Shown: positions 9,171 through 17,751, counted from the stretch's first letter. The stretch: DNA of 37,784 nucleotides from an uncultured Hyphomicrobiaceae bacterium (GCA_937873575.1 CALMPK010000108.1:1-37784), one strand, 5' to 3'. The notes: a model not told the origin generated them from the sequence alone. Numbers and translations are program-made.

Positions 9171-9935
9171 TTGCGCCACGCCCTGACGAGCTGCACACTC
9201 GTCTATCTGCTCCTCGTGACCGGTTTTGCTGGAAAGCTGTCCGCCGCCGATGATCCGCTGGCGACGCGCTGGGCGGTGGCGACACTGGGCGGCAAGGCCG
9301 CCGAGCCGGGCGGCGACATCTCGTTCGAGGCGGGCGAGATCGCGGGCGCCACGGCCTGCAACCACTTCGGCGGCAGCTTCGTGCAGTCAGGTGCCGGTGG
9401 GTTGAAGATCACCCTCGGCCGCATGACACGGCGCGGCTGTCACGGCATCGCTCTCGAGCGGGAGCGCCAGTTGATCGAGGCGTTCGCCGCCACGCGCACC
9501 TTCCGGATCGATGGGGAAACGTTGGTGCTGGCCGGCGACGGCGGCACGGAGCTCGCCACCTTGCGGCGCGTGGGTAACGCTGCGCTCGAAGGTCAGAGGC
9601 ACAAGATCGTTTCGTTCCTAAAGGACGGCGGGTTGTACAGCGTCGTGTCGGGCTCCGGGGCGACGGTCGAGTTCAAGGACGGGGCCGTTACCGGCGCAAC
9701 CGGGTGCCGAGCTTTCGCCGGCCGCTACCGGATCGTGGACGGCAAGCTCGCGGTCGAAGGGCTCGCCGTTACCGCCCGGACGCTCGATCCCTGTCCGCCT
9801 GAGCTCGAGGTGCAGGACGCCGGCATACTCGACGCTCTGCCGCAGGCCAAAGGGGGCGATGCCGCGCGCAACTTGATCCGCCTTCTGGAGCCGGCGAAGG
9901 GCTGGGCGGTGCTTTGGATCACGCCGGCCGAATAG
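9171..9935 (+). CDS. Secreted protein with two META (HslJ-like) domains
   Basis: 254 residues starting at a TTG with AAGGAGG about 9 bases upstream; the only nearby ATG (9164) is in another frame. The N-terminus ([18 protein letters not shown]) is a signal peptide with a likely cleavage after SA, so the mature protein should be periplasmic or envelope-bound. The first domain (about residues 28-130) has the META pattern: a leading [35 protein letters not shown], then [24 protein letters not shown] second weaker copy (about 150-245) has [20 protein letters not shown] and a [10 protein letters not shown] segment. META domains occur in HslJ and other envelope stress proteins; no enzymatic role is known. 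Divergent from sdhB. Confidence 0.8.
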   Translation: MRHALTSCTLVYLLLVTGFAGKLSAADDPLATRWAVATLGGKAAEPGGDISFEAGEIAGATACNHFGGSFVQSGAGGLKITLGRMTRRGCHGIALERERQLIEAFAATRTFRIDGETLVLAGDGGTELATLRRVGNAALEGQRHKIVSFLKDGGLYSVVSGSGATVEFKDGAVTGATGCRAFAGRYRIVDGKLAVEGLAVTARTLDPCPPELEVQDAGILDALPQAKGGDAARNLIRLLEPAKGWAVLWITPAE

Positions 9936-10019
9936 GGCGTGTCCACCAGATCAGGGGCCCCGCTTCCGGTCCGTCACCTCCTGGTCGGCCAATGTTCTCG
10001 ATGCAGGCGATCGCAAATC

Positions 10020-10075
10020 CATGGAAAATAAACCTATGATTGTGTTTTCCATGCTTCCTCTATCTTAGAGGGAGC
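10020..10075. promoter_or_regulatory. AT-rich region with two overlapping inverted repeats
   Basis: CATGGAAAA at 10020-10028 is repeated perfectly inverted as TTTTCCATG at 10045-10053 with a 16-base AT-rich spacer. A second inverted repeat, GCTTCCTCTA at 10053-10062 and TAGAGGGAGC at 10066-10075 (one G-T mismatch, 3-base loop), starts where the first ends. The region is markedly richer in A+T than its surroundings and lies 42 bases before the small ORF at 10118. It may be an operator/promoter or a structured leader. A possible TTGTGT (10040) and TATCTT (10061) are only 15 bases apart, so I do not call a promoter. Confidence 0.45.
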
Positions 10076-10117
10076 GTGTGAGGCTGCTTCCCGATCCGGT
10101 TGCACAAGGATAACGGG

Positions 10118-10339
10118 ATGACGGTGTCCGCGGTCGACGTCAACGATGCATCCACTCGCCTCGCCACGGTGGGTGCGGGCCTTTCCCGAGAGACAGGCTG
10201 GCTCGGCTGGCTCTGGCCGCGAAGGCCGACCCACGCGCCGGAGGCTCCTGCGCTGTCGCGGGCGTGCCACCGCCGCATGTCGCGCCTCTACGGGACCAGC
10301 CACCTGCTCGACGAGTTCGACGGGGCCACGGGACCGTAG
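10118..10339 (+). CDS. Small hypothetical protein (73 aa)
   Basis: Not recognised. The ATG at 10118 has AAGGA 7 bases upstream, and the frame runs 73 codons to a stop at 10337-10339. The sequence starts polar (MTVSAVDVNDAS), has a Trp-rich patch (TGWLGWLWPRRP) and ends acidic (LLDEFDG). No signal peptide and no cysteine cluster; soluble or peripherally membrane-associated. It lies behind the inverted repeats at 10020-10075 and 118 bases before the PilZ gene, so the two could form one unit. The ribosome site and position favour a real gene, but chance cannot be excluded. Confidence 0.45.
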   Translation: MTVSAVDVNDASTRLATVGAGLSRETGWLGWLWPRRPTHAPEAPALSRACHRRMSRLYGTSHLLDEFDGATGP

Positions 10340-10457
10340 TCGGCTGCCGCCGCCCGCGGCACAAGCGCTCAACCGTCAAATGTAAATCCGGAATTAAGGA
10401 GTTGCGGAGCACGCTCGCCCTTTCGACACGGGAGTTCGAAAAGAGAGGCGGTATCAA

Positions 10458-10775
10458 ATGCTCCAGGTCTCCACGAACGAACGGCGGCGGTTCGGCAGGC
10501 GCTCTTGTCGGGTACACGGCTGGGTGCATCCCAACCGGCACACGCGCGTATCGTGCATCATGACGAACTATTCCCGCGGTGGTGCGAGCCTGACGCTATC
10601 GGAGGCCGCGCCGCTCACGCATCGCTTCCAATTGACCTTCGACGGCATGACGCACGCCGTCGACTGCGAGCTTCGTCACGACGGCGAGAACAACGGTGTC
10701 GTCGGCGTCGAATTCGTCGCCAACCGTCCGGAGCAGGTCGCGGCCATCGACGAGCTGCTCGCCCGATTCACCTGA
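10458..10775 (+). CDS. PilZ-domain protein
   Basis: A single-domain PilZ protein of 105 residues. PilZ domains bind cyclic di-GMP through an N-terminal arginine motif and a (D/N)xSxxG motif. Here RRFGRRSCRV (about residues 10-19) supplies the arginines and NYSRGGASL (about 37-45) the second motif, with Asn in place of the more common Asp. The barrel continues with FQLTFDG and CELRH, ending GVVGVEFVAN. GAGAGGC lies upstream of the ATG at 10458. Such short proteins act as c-di-GMP-responsive adaptors, often for motility or surface polysaccharide, but nothing nearby names a partner. Confidence 0.8.
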   Translation: MLQVSTNERRRFGRRSCRVHGWVHPNRHTRVSCIMTNYSRGGASLTLSEAAPLTHRFQLTFDGMTHAVDCELRHDGENNGVVGVEFVANRPEQVAAIDELLARFT

Positions 10776-10803
10776 CCCCGCTGCGCCACCGTCTGCGCAA
10801 CGA

Positions 10804-10821
10804 GCGCGGCCAAGGCCGCGC
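10804..10821. terminator. Palindromic hairpin after the PilZ gene
   Basis: GCGCGGCC at 10804-10811 and GGCCGCGC at 10814-10821 form a perfect 8-bp stem around AA, 30 bases after the PilZ stop. A two-base loop is too tight for an ideal hairpin, and no U-tract follows, so termination is only a guess. Confidence 0.3.
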
Positions 10822-10946
10822 AATACAACTGCGAAGCCGATAGATCGGTCGGATAAAGATGCTCTCGAAGCTGAAGGATAGAGCGCTTGCAACCGGTCAG
10901 GGGAACCGCTCGCGGCTCCGTCTGATCACATAGCGCCCCAGCGTGC

Positions 10947-11288
10947 CTATTTGCACGTCATCTTGGTCGCGTGCAGCATCGGAGCGAAATCGTCGGGCTT
11001 GTTGCCGAAAGCGCCGTATGAAGCCCATCCGGATGCTTTGACGGATGCGCCCAATTTGCATTTCGAATTATCCGGCCCCTCGATGTGCTCGACGTTGCAC
11101 TTGCCGCCGGTCTGCTTGATGCGGAATAGGAAGGTCGTCGGCTTCCCGTTCGTATCTTTCCAGACCTTGGTCTCGGTAATGGTGCCCGTCACATTGTCCT
11201 TGGCGAACCGATCGCAATCGGTACGGGCCATTGCAGGCGAAACCAGCATCGAAAGGGCAAGGCAGCCGAGTAAGGCGGACCGAAACAT
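10947..11288 (-). CDS. Small exported hypothetical protein
   Basis: 113 residues with a clear signal peptide (ALLGCLALSMLVSPAMA, cleavage likely after about residue 21). The mature part of about 92 residues has four cysteines (in TDCDRF, GGKCNVEH, NSKCKLG and MTCK at the end), which could form two disulfides in the periplasm. It resembles small OB-like exported proteins in its strand-rich pattern (VTGTITETKVWKD, TFLFRIKQTGG), but I do not recognise a family. It lies 33 bases upstream of the DUF2189 stop in the opposite reading sense of the operon: the DUF2189 gene at 12176-11322 ends just before this start, so both may be co-transcribed. Confidence 0.65.
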   Translation of the reverse strand: MFRSALLGCLALSMLVSPAMARTDCDRFAKDNVTGTITETKVWKDTNGKPTTFLFRIKQTGGKCNVEHIEGPDNSKCKLGASVKASGWASYGAFGNKPDDFAPMLHATKMTCK

Positions 11289-11321
11289 GACACCCTCATC
11301 CGTTGAAACATGCCAAGGAAC

Positions 11322-12176
11322 TTACGATCCGCTCGCCGCTGCCGCGGGTGCGACAGCGCGTCGGTAGAGGTGGAATGTCGCGTGGCCGAGCACGGGCAGC
11401 ACGACGAAGAACGCAATGAAGCCGGACAGGATCGAGATCACCATCAATCCGGCGATGATGAAGCCCCACAGCAGCATGGGGCGGAAATTGCCCGTCACCG
11501 TGCGCACACTCGTCACCATCGCAGTGACGAAATCGATGTCGCGATCGTAGAGCATCGGAAACGAGATGGCGGTGAACGAGAACACGAACAGCGCGATGAT
11601 TGCGCCGACCGTATTGCCGATGGCGAGGAACAACAGGCCCGCCGGCGTCGAAACGATCTCGCGCAGCAGCGCCGAGAGGTCCGGTGTCGCGATGCCCTGG
11701 CCGCCGAAGAATCCGAAGAACAGAAGGGCGGCGATGTCCATCCAGATGATGAGGGTGAACGCGGTGACGAGCGCCATCCAGCCCATGTCGCGGCCGCTCG
11801 CGCCGATGACGGAGCCGAACACGCCACCCCACGTCAAGGGCTCGCCCCGAAGCAGCTTGCGGCTGACGTCGTACAGGCCGGTCGCCACGAACGGCGCGAT
11901 GAGCACGAAGCCCATGGCCAATGGGTAAACCAGGAAGGGCAGATCATAGAACAGCAGCAGGACTGTGATGATCAGTCCGCCGAGCGCGTAGATGCCACCG
12001 AAGAAGAGGCCGTAGCGGGGGGCGGCACGGAAGTCGTTCAATCCCAAAGCGAGCGCTTCGACGATGTCGGAGACGGCGAGCTTGTTCACGTCCGGCCAGT
12101 CCGACTTTCTCCGCGGGGGCGCACCACTCGTATCGACCGGTTGGCCCGTCACACCTGCCGTGGTTTCTCCCGCCAT
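11322..12176 (-). CDS. DUF2189 integral membrane protein (second copy)
   Basis: About 284 residues, paralogous to the protein at 6021-6866. It shares DIVEALALGLNDFRAAPRYG before the first membrane helix, the central GLLFLAIGNTVGAIIALFVFS, and the ending LPVLGHATFHLYRRAVAP. About six membrane segments; the N-terminal 55 residues are polar and the tail is short. Function unknown. The ATG at 12176 has GGGGGAAG just upstream and is preferred; a TTG at 12245 in frame would add 23 residues. Probably co-transcribed with the small exported protein downstream. Confidence 0.85.
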   Translation of the reverse strand: MAGETTAGVTGQPVDTSGAPPRRKSDWPDVNKLAVSDIVEALALGLNDFRAAPRYGLFFGGIYALGGLIITVLLLFYDLPFLVYPLAMGFVLIAPFVATGLYDVSRKLLRGEPLTWGGVFGSVIGASGRDMGWMALVTAFTLIIWMDIAALLFFGFFGGQGIATPDLSALLREIVSTPAGLLFLAIGNTVGAIIALFVFSFTAISFPMLYDRDIDFVTAMVTSVRTVTGNFRPMLLWGFIIAGLMVISILSGFIAFFVVLPVLGHATFHLYRRAVAPAAAASGS

Positions 12177-12279
12177 TCCCGCTTCCCCCGTCTCAAACCG
12201 TTTTGCTTTTGGGGGAATAATGTCGGAAGCGGCGGGGCGTGGCAATCAGGGTCGGGCGACCTAGATCACTCGATCCAGT

Positions 12280-13461
12280 TCACTTCGCGGCGGGCGTGAT
12301 CTTGAGAATTGAGCCTCGGGCTTCGTCGACCAGCGCGTAGATGGCGCCATCCGGAGCTTCGCGCACGTCGCGGATACGATGCCCCTCGTCGGCGATCAGC
12401 GTTTCCTCGGACGCGATTTTTCCTCCCTCGAGTGTCAAGCGAGAGATGCGCGCGCCTGCAAGCCCGCCGACCAGCACACTGCCCTTCCACCCGCGGAAGC
12501 GGTCGCTCGTCACGAACGCGAGGCCGGACGTCGCGATCGAGGGGTCCCAATAGTAGACGGGTTGCTCGAGGCCGTCCTTCGCCGTGCCCTCGCCGATCTT
12601 GAAGCCGGTGTAGTGGCGGCCATAGCTGATGATGGGCCAGCCGTAGTTTTTGCCGGCCTGCGGGTGATTGAGTTCGTCGCCGCCACGCGCGCCGTGTTCG
12701 ACGGTCCAAAGCTGCCCGGTCGTCGGATCGATCGCCGCACCTTGCATGTTGCGGTGTCCGAGCGACCAGATCTCGGGCAGCCATCCCTGGAGCTTGGGAT
12801 TGTCTGCGGGGGCCGAGCCATCGGGGGCGATGCGCAGGACCTTGCCGATGTGGGTGTCTGGGCGTTGCGCCATATCGCCGTCGCCGCGGTCGCCGGTGGT
12901 GACGAACAGCGTACCGTCGGGCGCCGGCACGATGCGGGAGCCGTAATGGTGGCTGGTCGGGCGCGCCGGCTGCTGTTTGAAAATCACTCGAACGTCGCTC
13001 AGGGCTCCGCCACCCTTGTCATCGAGGGTCAGCTTCGCGCGCGCCACCGCGGTCGCGCTGGTGCCTTCGCCGCGCGGCTCCGAAAAGGAGAAAAATACCG
13101 TCCCGGAGGAGGAAAAATCAGGCGCGAGGCGGATATCGAGAAGGCCGCCCTGGCCGCGCGCGTGAACGGCCGGAACGCCGGAAACCGGCTCCGAAACCTT
13201 GCCTTCAGGGGAGACGATGCGGATGCGCCCCGGTCGCTCGGTCACCAACAGCCGCCCGTCGGGAAGGAACTGCAGGCCCCACGGGTTTTCGAGGCCCTCG
13301 GCGACCGCTTCTACTTTGATCGCTGTGAGGGTCGCGGGCGGTGCGTCGGTCTGCGCGGCGCGTGAGACGAGCGCCCATCCGGCGACGGCTGCGAGGAGCA
13401 AAATCGCCAGAAATACCGTTCGCGGGTTGCGCATGCCGTGCCGGCCGGTGATCGACGTCAT
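12280..13461 (-). CDS. PQQ-dependent sugar dehydrogenase-like protein
   Basis: Glucose/sorbosone dehydrogenase (GSDH) family, six-bladed beta-propeller that oxidises aldose sugars with PQQ in the periplasm. About 393 residues: N-terminal hydrophobic anchor or signal (TVFLAILLLAAVAGWALV), then NPWGLQFLPDGRLLVTERPGRIRIV, GQGGLLDIRLAPDF, a central blade with DGTLFVTTGDRGDGD, EIWSLGHRNMQGAAIDP, WTVEHGARGGDELN, GKNYGWPIISYG and a closing RDVREAPDGAIYALVDEARGSILKI. The ATG at 13461 has GGGA upstream; a TTG one codon before is also in frame. The family resembles the E. coli aldose sugar dehydrogenase YliI. No PQQ synthesis genes are in the window; true substrate unknown. Confidence 0.87.
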   Translation of the reverse strand: MTSITGRHGMRNPRTVFLAILLLAAVAGWALVSRAAQTDAPPATLTAIKVEAVAEGLENPWGLQFLPDGRLLVTERPGRIRIVSPEGKVSEPVSGVPAVHARGQGGLLDIRLAPDFSSSGTVFFSFSEPRGEGTSATAVARAKLTLDDKGGGALSDVRVIFKQQPARPTSHHYGSRIVPAPDGTLFVTTGDRGDGDMAQRPDTHIGKVLRIAPDGSAPADNPKLQGWLPEIWSLGHRNMQGAAIDPTTGQLWTVEHGARGGDELNHPQAGKNYGWPIISYGRHYTGFKIGEGTAKDGLEQPVYYWDPSIATSGLAFVTSDRFRGWKGSVLVGGLAGARISRLTLEGGKIASEETLIADEGHRIRDVREAPDGAIYALVDEARGSILKITPAAK

Positions 13462-13578
13462 CAATCCTGTTCCCTTCGCGCAACCTGAACGCCCGCGCGT
13501 TCAAGGCGAAGGTCCAGGTGCAATGCTCTGCCACCAACTCGTTCGTAGCGTTGATAAAAACCCGTTGCAGTTGGCGCG

Positions 13579-14142
13579 TCAGCCCGCCGCTGGCGGCAAG
13601 CTCAGCCAAGGATGCCTGGGTCCGACGGCAACGATACGTTGAACCACGCGGAACGGTTCCCCGGACCGCACATGCTCGAAGGCCATGACCACCAAGCGCC
13701 CAGCCGCGGCCTCGACGAGTTCGCCAGGGCGCAGCAGGAATTCCGGGCGGCTCGGCCGGCCCTGATGTCCGAGGGCAAACGTCTCGTAGATCAGCACTCC
13801 GTCCTCGGCGACGGCCCCGACGATGTCCGGGAGAATGGGCCGCCAGAGATAATTGGTGACGACGACGCCCTCGAAACAGGTGCCGGAAAGTGGAAACGGG
13901 ACGCCGGACTCGAGGTCAGCGGCAATCAGCCGGACGCCCGGCGTTTCCACGAGGTCGCAGCAGCCCGCGAGATCCCGGTCGATGCCGACCACGCGGAACC
14001 CGGCCGACAGGGCTGCCCGCAGGTGGCGCCCACCGCCGCAGGCCACATCCAGCACCGTTCCGCCAGCCCGGACGCCGCCCAAATGGCGCAGGACCCACGG
14101 CGATGGGGCGATGGCGGCATGGGGGGCGGCCGTGTGCGGCAT
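13579..14142 (-). CDS. SAM-dependent methyltransferase (class I)
   Basis: 187 residues, compact Rossmann methyltransferase. Motif I VLDVACGGGRHL lies at about residues 30-41, the acidic residue binding the SAM ribose in VVGIDRDL at about 52-59, and LIAADLESGVPFPL, then VVTNYLWRPILPDIV as motif IV region. It resembles small TehB/UbiE-like methyltransferases; the substrate cannot be told. It is divergent from dapF with about 100 bases between starts. Confidence 0.82.
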   Translation of the reverse strand: MPHTAAPHAAIAPSPWVLRHLGGVRAGGTVLDVACGGGRHLRAALSAGFRVVGIDRDLAGCCDLVETPGVRLIAADLESGVPFPLSGTCFEGVVVTNYLWRPILPDIVGAVAEDGVLIYETFALGHQGRPSRPEFLLRPGELVEAAAGRLVVMAFEHVRSGEPFRVVQRIVAVGPRHPWLSLPPAAG

Positions 14143-14244
14143 ATGGCTGAACTCCTCCGTCCCCGGCTTTCCCGCATGGTAGATCGGCCCCGGCGATCAA
14201 AACGGTGAATTGAGTTTTGGGGACGCCTCGCCATATATGGGCGC

Positions 14245-15111
14245 ATGACAAGCCCGCTCACCATACCGTTCGTCAAGATGAACGGCCTCGGCAACGATTT
14301 CGTCGTCGTCGATGGTCGCGACCGGCCCGTGCATATCGGGGCAGAGGAAGCGCGTCATCTCGCCGACCGCGCCGCGGGTATCGGCTGCGACCAGGTGATC
14401 GTGCTCGAGCCCTCGCCCGATGCCGACGTCCGGATGCGCATTCTGAATGCGGACGGCTCGGAGGTTTCGGCGTGCGGCAACGCCACGCGCTGCGTCGCCT
14501 GGCTGCTGGCGGACGAAACGGGGCGGCGCCACGTGACGATCGATACGGACGCAGGGTCGCTGGCGGCCGACGTCGGCGGCATCGACACCATCACAGTGGA
14601 CATGGGCAGGCCCCGGTTCGGCTGGCAGGACATTCCGCTCGCCGAGCCGTTCCACGATACGCGGCAGATCGAGTTGCAGGCAGGGCCGATCGACAGGCCC
14701 GTTCTGCATTCTCCTTCCGTCGTCAACGTCGGTAATCCGCACGCCGTGTTCTGGGTGGACGACGTCGACAGCATCGATCTCGGCCGCGTCGGCCCGCTTC
14801 TTGAGAACCACCCGATTTTCCCCGAGCGTGCCAATATCTCCATCGCTCAGGTGACGTCGCGCACCTCGATGCGCATCCGCACGTGGGAGCGCGGCGCGGG
14901 CTTGACCCGGGCTTGCGGCACCGCGGCCTGCGCCGCCGCCGTCTGCGCCATGCGCAAGCGGTTGACCGAGCGGAAGGTCTCTGTGACGCTTCCGGGCGGC
15001 GTTCTCGTCATCGAGTGGACGCCCGAGGATCGCATCATGATGACCGGCCCTGCAGAACTCGAGTTCAAGGGGCAATTGAAGCGGGACGGGCTGGTCCCGG
15101 CCACCGTCTGA
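14245..15111 (+). CDS. dapF: Diaminopimelate epimerase
   Basis: Converts LL- to meso-diaminopimelate for lysine and peptidoglycan synthesis, in the cytoplasm, without a cofactor. Both catalytic cysteines are visible: C77 in SACGNATRC and C224 in TRACGTAAC. Other landmarks are FVKMNGLGNDFVVVD (residues 9-23), RILNADGSE, VNVGNPHAVFWVD and ERANISI. 288 residues, normal. First gene of a tight plus-strand series dapF-mtaB-ftsY-yciB, an order common in Rhizobiales; mtaB starts 40 bases downstream. Confidence 0.96.
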   Translation: MTSPLTIPFVKMNGLGNDFVVVDGRDRPVHIGAEEARHLADRAAGIGCDQVIVLEPSPDADVRMRILNADGSEVSACGNATRCVAWLLADETGRRHVTIDTDAGSLAADVGGIDTITVDMGRPRFGWQDIPLAEPFHDTRQIELQAGPIDRPVLHSPSVVNVGNPHAVFWVDDVDSIDLGRVGPLLENHPIFPERANISIAQVTSRTSMRIRTWERGAGLTRACGTAACAAAVCAMRKRLTERKVSVTLPGGVLVIEWTPEDRIMMTGPAELEFKGQLKRDGLVPATV

Positions 15112-15151
15112 CAGGCGCTTGGCAACTCGAGCAGGATGACCAGCGAACACC

Positions 15152-16525
15152 ATGCATGACACCTTCGGCAGCGCTGCACAGGAGGCTGATGGCGGCATCG
15201 CCACCGGCCGAGGTCACGTCGCGGGGGACTGCGGCGAGAGCGCGGGCGCCGAGGTGTGCGGTTCGACCGGCGAAGGGCCGACGATCGTCACGCTCGGCTG
15301 CCGGCTCAATGCCTACGAGTCCGAGGTGATGCGCCGGCACGCCCTCGAGGCGGGGCTCGCCCGCGCCGTCATCGTCAACACCTGCGCGGTGACGGCAGAA
15401 GCCGTCCGTCAAGCCCAGCAGACGATCCGCCGGCTGCGCCGGGAGCAGCCCGAGGCGCGCATCATCGTCACCGGATGCGCGGCGCAGATCGAGCCCGAAC
15501 GTTTCGCCGCGCTCGCCGAGGTGGACCACGTCATCGGCAATGCCGAGAAGCTCGAGGCGAAGACCTTCCGCGCGCTGGCGGTCGAGAAAACGCCGCGGGT
15601 GGCGGTCAACGACATCATGAGCGTCACCGAGACCGCCAGCCACATGATCGGCGGCTTCGGCAGCCGCGCCCGCGCCTACGTGCAGGTGCAGAACGGCTGC
15701 GATCATCGCTGCACGTTCTGCATCATCCCGTTCGGGCGCGGTCCGTCGCGGTCGGTTCCGGCGGGCGACGTGGTGACGGAGATCCGCCGCCTCGCCGAGC
15801 GGGGCTACAACGAAGTCGTGCTGACCGGCGTCGACGTGACCTCCTATGGCGCCGATCTGCCCGGCGCGCCGAGCTTCGGTCGTCTGGTTCGTCAGGTCTT
15901 GAAGCATGTTCCGGAGTTGAAGCGGCTCAGGTTGTCGTCGATCGATCAGGTCGAGGCCGATGGCGACTTGCTGCGCGCGCTCGCCGAGGAGGAGCGGCTG
16001 ATGCCGCATCTCCATCTGTCGATGCAATCCGGCGACGACATGATCCTGAAGCGCATGAAGCGGCGCCATTCCCGGGCCGACGCGATCGCGTTCGCCGCGG
16101 AGGTCCGCCGCCTGCGGCCCGACGTCGTGCTCGGCGCGGACCTCATCGCCGGCTTTCCAACCGAGACAGACGCCATGTTCGCCGCCACCCGCGACATCGT
16201 CGAAGCTTGCGGTCTGACGTTCCTGCACGTCTTTCCCTATTCGCCGCGCAAGGGTACGCCGGCGGCGCGAATGCCCCAGGTCGACCGCGCGGCGGTGAAG
16301 GCGCGCGCTGCCGAGCTGCGGGCGCTCGGTGAGGCGCGCCTCGCCGGTTATCTCGCAACGCAATGCGGTACGAGGACTGAAATCTTGATGGAACGCGAGA
16401 ACGTCGGGCGCACGCCGCAGTTCGTCGAAGTGACGGTCGATCGGCCGCAGAAGGTCGGCGGTATCGTGCCGGCACACATTCGCCGCAGCGACGGCAAGCG
16501 GCTCGACGCGGAGGTGGCGGCGTGA
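15152..16525 (+). CDS. mtaB: tRNA t6A37 methylthiotransferase MtaB
   Basis: Radical-SAM enzyme that adds a methylthio group to t6A37 of tRNA, giving ms2t6A. The N-terminal MTTase domain has C50 (TLGCRLNAYESEV), C78 (NTCAVT) and C109 (VTGCAAQ) for one [4Fe-4S] cluster. The radical-SAM cluster is C183/C187/C190 in NGCDHRCTFC. RLSSIDQVE and HLHLSMQSGDD follow, and a TRAM-like end closes the protein (457 residues). The first 40 or so residues before PTIVTLGC are not conserved and may reflect a start that is too early; a GTG at 15254 is an alternative. It ends in a 4-bp GTGA overlap with ftsY, implying coupled translation. It acts on the product of TsaD (4765). Confidence 0.93.
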   Translation: MHDTFGSAAQEADGGIATGRGHVAGDCGESAGAEVCGSTGEGPTIVTLGCRLNAYESEVMRRHALEAGLARAVIVNTCAVTAEAVRQAQQTIRRLRREQPEARIIVTGCAAQIEPERFAALAEVDHVIGNAEKLEAKTFRALAVEKTPRVAVNDIMSVTETASHMIGGFGSRARAYVQVQNGCDHRCTFCIIPFGRGPSRSVPAGDVVTEIRRLAERGYNEVVLTGVDVTSYGADLPGAPSFGRLVRQVLKHVPELKRLRLSSIDQVEADGDLLRALAEEERLMPHLHLSMQSGDDMILKRMKRRHSRADAIAFAAEVRRLRPDVVLGADLIAGFPTETDAMFAATRDIVEACGLTFLHVFPYSPRKGTPAARMPQVDRAAVKARAAELRALGEARLAGYLATQCGTRTEILMERENVGRTPQFVEVTVDRPQKVGGIVPAHIRRSDGKRLDAEVAA

Positions 16526-17751
16526 GCGAGCCACAACGCAAGAAAGGCCTGTTCTCCCGTCTGTTCGGGTCGAATCCTTCCGAGCCTGCGCAAGAGATGC
16601 GAGATCACGCGCCGGTCGACGACAAGCACGGCGACGAACAACCCGCTGGCGACTTGGCCGATGTCGCCGAGCGCTCTACGGCCGAGCAGGTGGCGGCGCC
16701 GGAGGTGCCGGAGCGCCCGGTGGCTCCCGCCGAGCCGGATGCGCCTGCAACCGGGGAAAATGTGGCAGCTTCCCCGCCTGCGCCACTGGCCGATGCAACT
16801 GCGCCCGAGGTACAGCCCCCCGTCAAGGAAGCGAAAACCTCGTGGCTTTCCAGGCTCAAGTCCGGCCTGACGAAGACCTCGTCGAAACTATCGTCCGGCA
16901 TCACCGGGCTGTTCACGAAACGGAAGCTCGACGCTGAGACACTCGACGACTTCGAGGATCTCTTGATCCAGGCGGATCTCGGTGTGGAAACAGCGACGCG
17001 TATCATCGGCACGCTCTCGAGCGGGCGGTTCGACAAGGGTATTTCGCCGGACGACATCCGCCGGGTGCTCGCCGACGAGGTGGAGCGCGTGCTCGAGCCC
17101 GTGGCCCGCCCCCTGGTGATCGATCCGGCCCACAAGCCGCACGTCATCCTCATGGTCGGCGTCAACGGCGCCGGCAAGACGACGACGATCGGCAAATTGG
17201 CACAGAGGTTCCTGCGCGAGGGCCGCACCGTGATGCTGGCGGCGGGCGACACGTTCCGCGCGGCGGCGATCGACCAACTCAAGGTGTGGGGCGAGCGCAG
17301 CGGAACGCGGGTGGTGAGCCGAGCCGTGGGGGCCGATGCGGCCGGCCTCGCGTTCGATGCCTTGAAAGAGGCGCAGGCCGGTCGATATGACGTGCTTCTG
17401 ATCGACACCGCCGGCCGGCTGGAAAACAAGGCGGGGTTGATGGAAGAGCTGGAGAAGGTGGTCCGCGTGCTGCGCAAGGTCGACCCGGCGGCTCCGCACG
17501 ACGTGCTCCTGGTGCTCGACGCGACCACGGGGCAGAGCGCCCTCAAGCAGGTGGAAGTGTTCGGGCAGCGGGCCGGCGTCACCGGTCTCGTGCTGACCAA
17601 ACTGGATGGAACGGCGCGCGGCGGCATCATCGTCGCCATCGCCGATAAATTTAAGCTCCCGGTCCATGCCATCGGCGTCGGCGAGGGAATCGACGATATG
17701 CAACCCTTCGAGGCCGCGGCGTTCGCGCGTGCCATCGCCGACCTGCAATGA
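16522..17751 (+). CDS. ftsY: Signal recognition particle receptor FtsY
   Basis: GTPase receptor for SRP, delivering nascent membrane proteins to the translocon at the inner membrane. Residues 1-110 form an acidic Ala/Pro/Glu-rich A domain beginning with a basic-aromatic patch (RKKGLFSRLFG). The N domain (LSRLKSGLTKTSSKL...) and G domain follow: GVNGAGKTTTIGKLA (G1), DTFRAAAIDQL (G2), DTAGRLENK (G3) and TKLDGTARGG (G4), ending IGVGEGIDDMQPF. 409 residues. It starts with GTG overlapping the mtaB stop and ends with ATGA overlapping the next start, so mtaB-ftsY-yciB are translated as one unit. Confidence 0.96.
   Translation: MSEPQRKKGLFSRLFGSNPSEPAQEMRDHAPVDDKHGDEQPAGDLADVAERSTAEQVAAPEVPERPVAPAEPDAPATGENVAASPPAPLADATAPEVQPPVKEAKTSWLSRLKSGLTKTSSKLSSGITGLFTKRKLDAETLDDFEDLLIQADLGVETATRIIGTLSSGRFDKGISPDDIRRVLADEVERVLEPVARPLVIDPAHKPHVILMVGVNGAGKTTTIGKLAQRFLREGRTVMLAAGDTFRAAAIDQLKVWGERSGTRVVSRAVGADAAGLAFDALKEAQAGRYDVLLIDTAGRLENKAGLMEELEKVVRVLRKVDPAAPHDVLLVLDATTGQSALKQVEVFGQRAGVTGLVLTKLDGTARGGIIVAIADKFKLPVHAIGVGEGIDDMQPFEAAAFARAIADLQ

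Noticed and set aside
8877..9365. Possible SdhA C-terminus upstream of sdhB
   Set aside because: None of the three minus-strand frames shows an SdhA-like ending; the reading is Arg-rich noise.
15065..16534. 489-residue minus-strand ORF opposite mtaB
   Set aside because: Antisense shadow of mtaB, whose cysteine motifs and overlaps with ftsY prove the plus strand.
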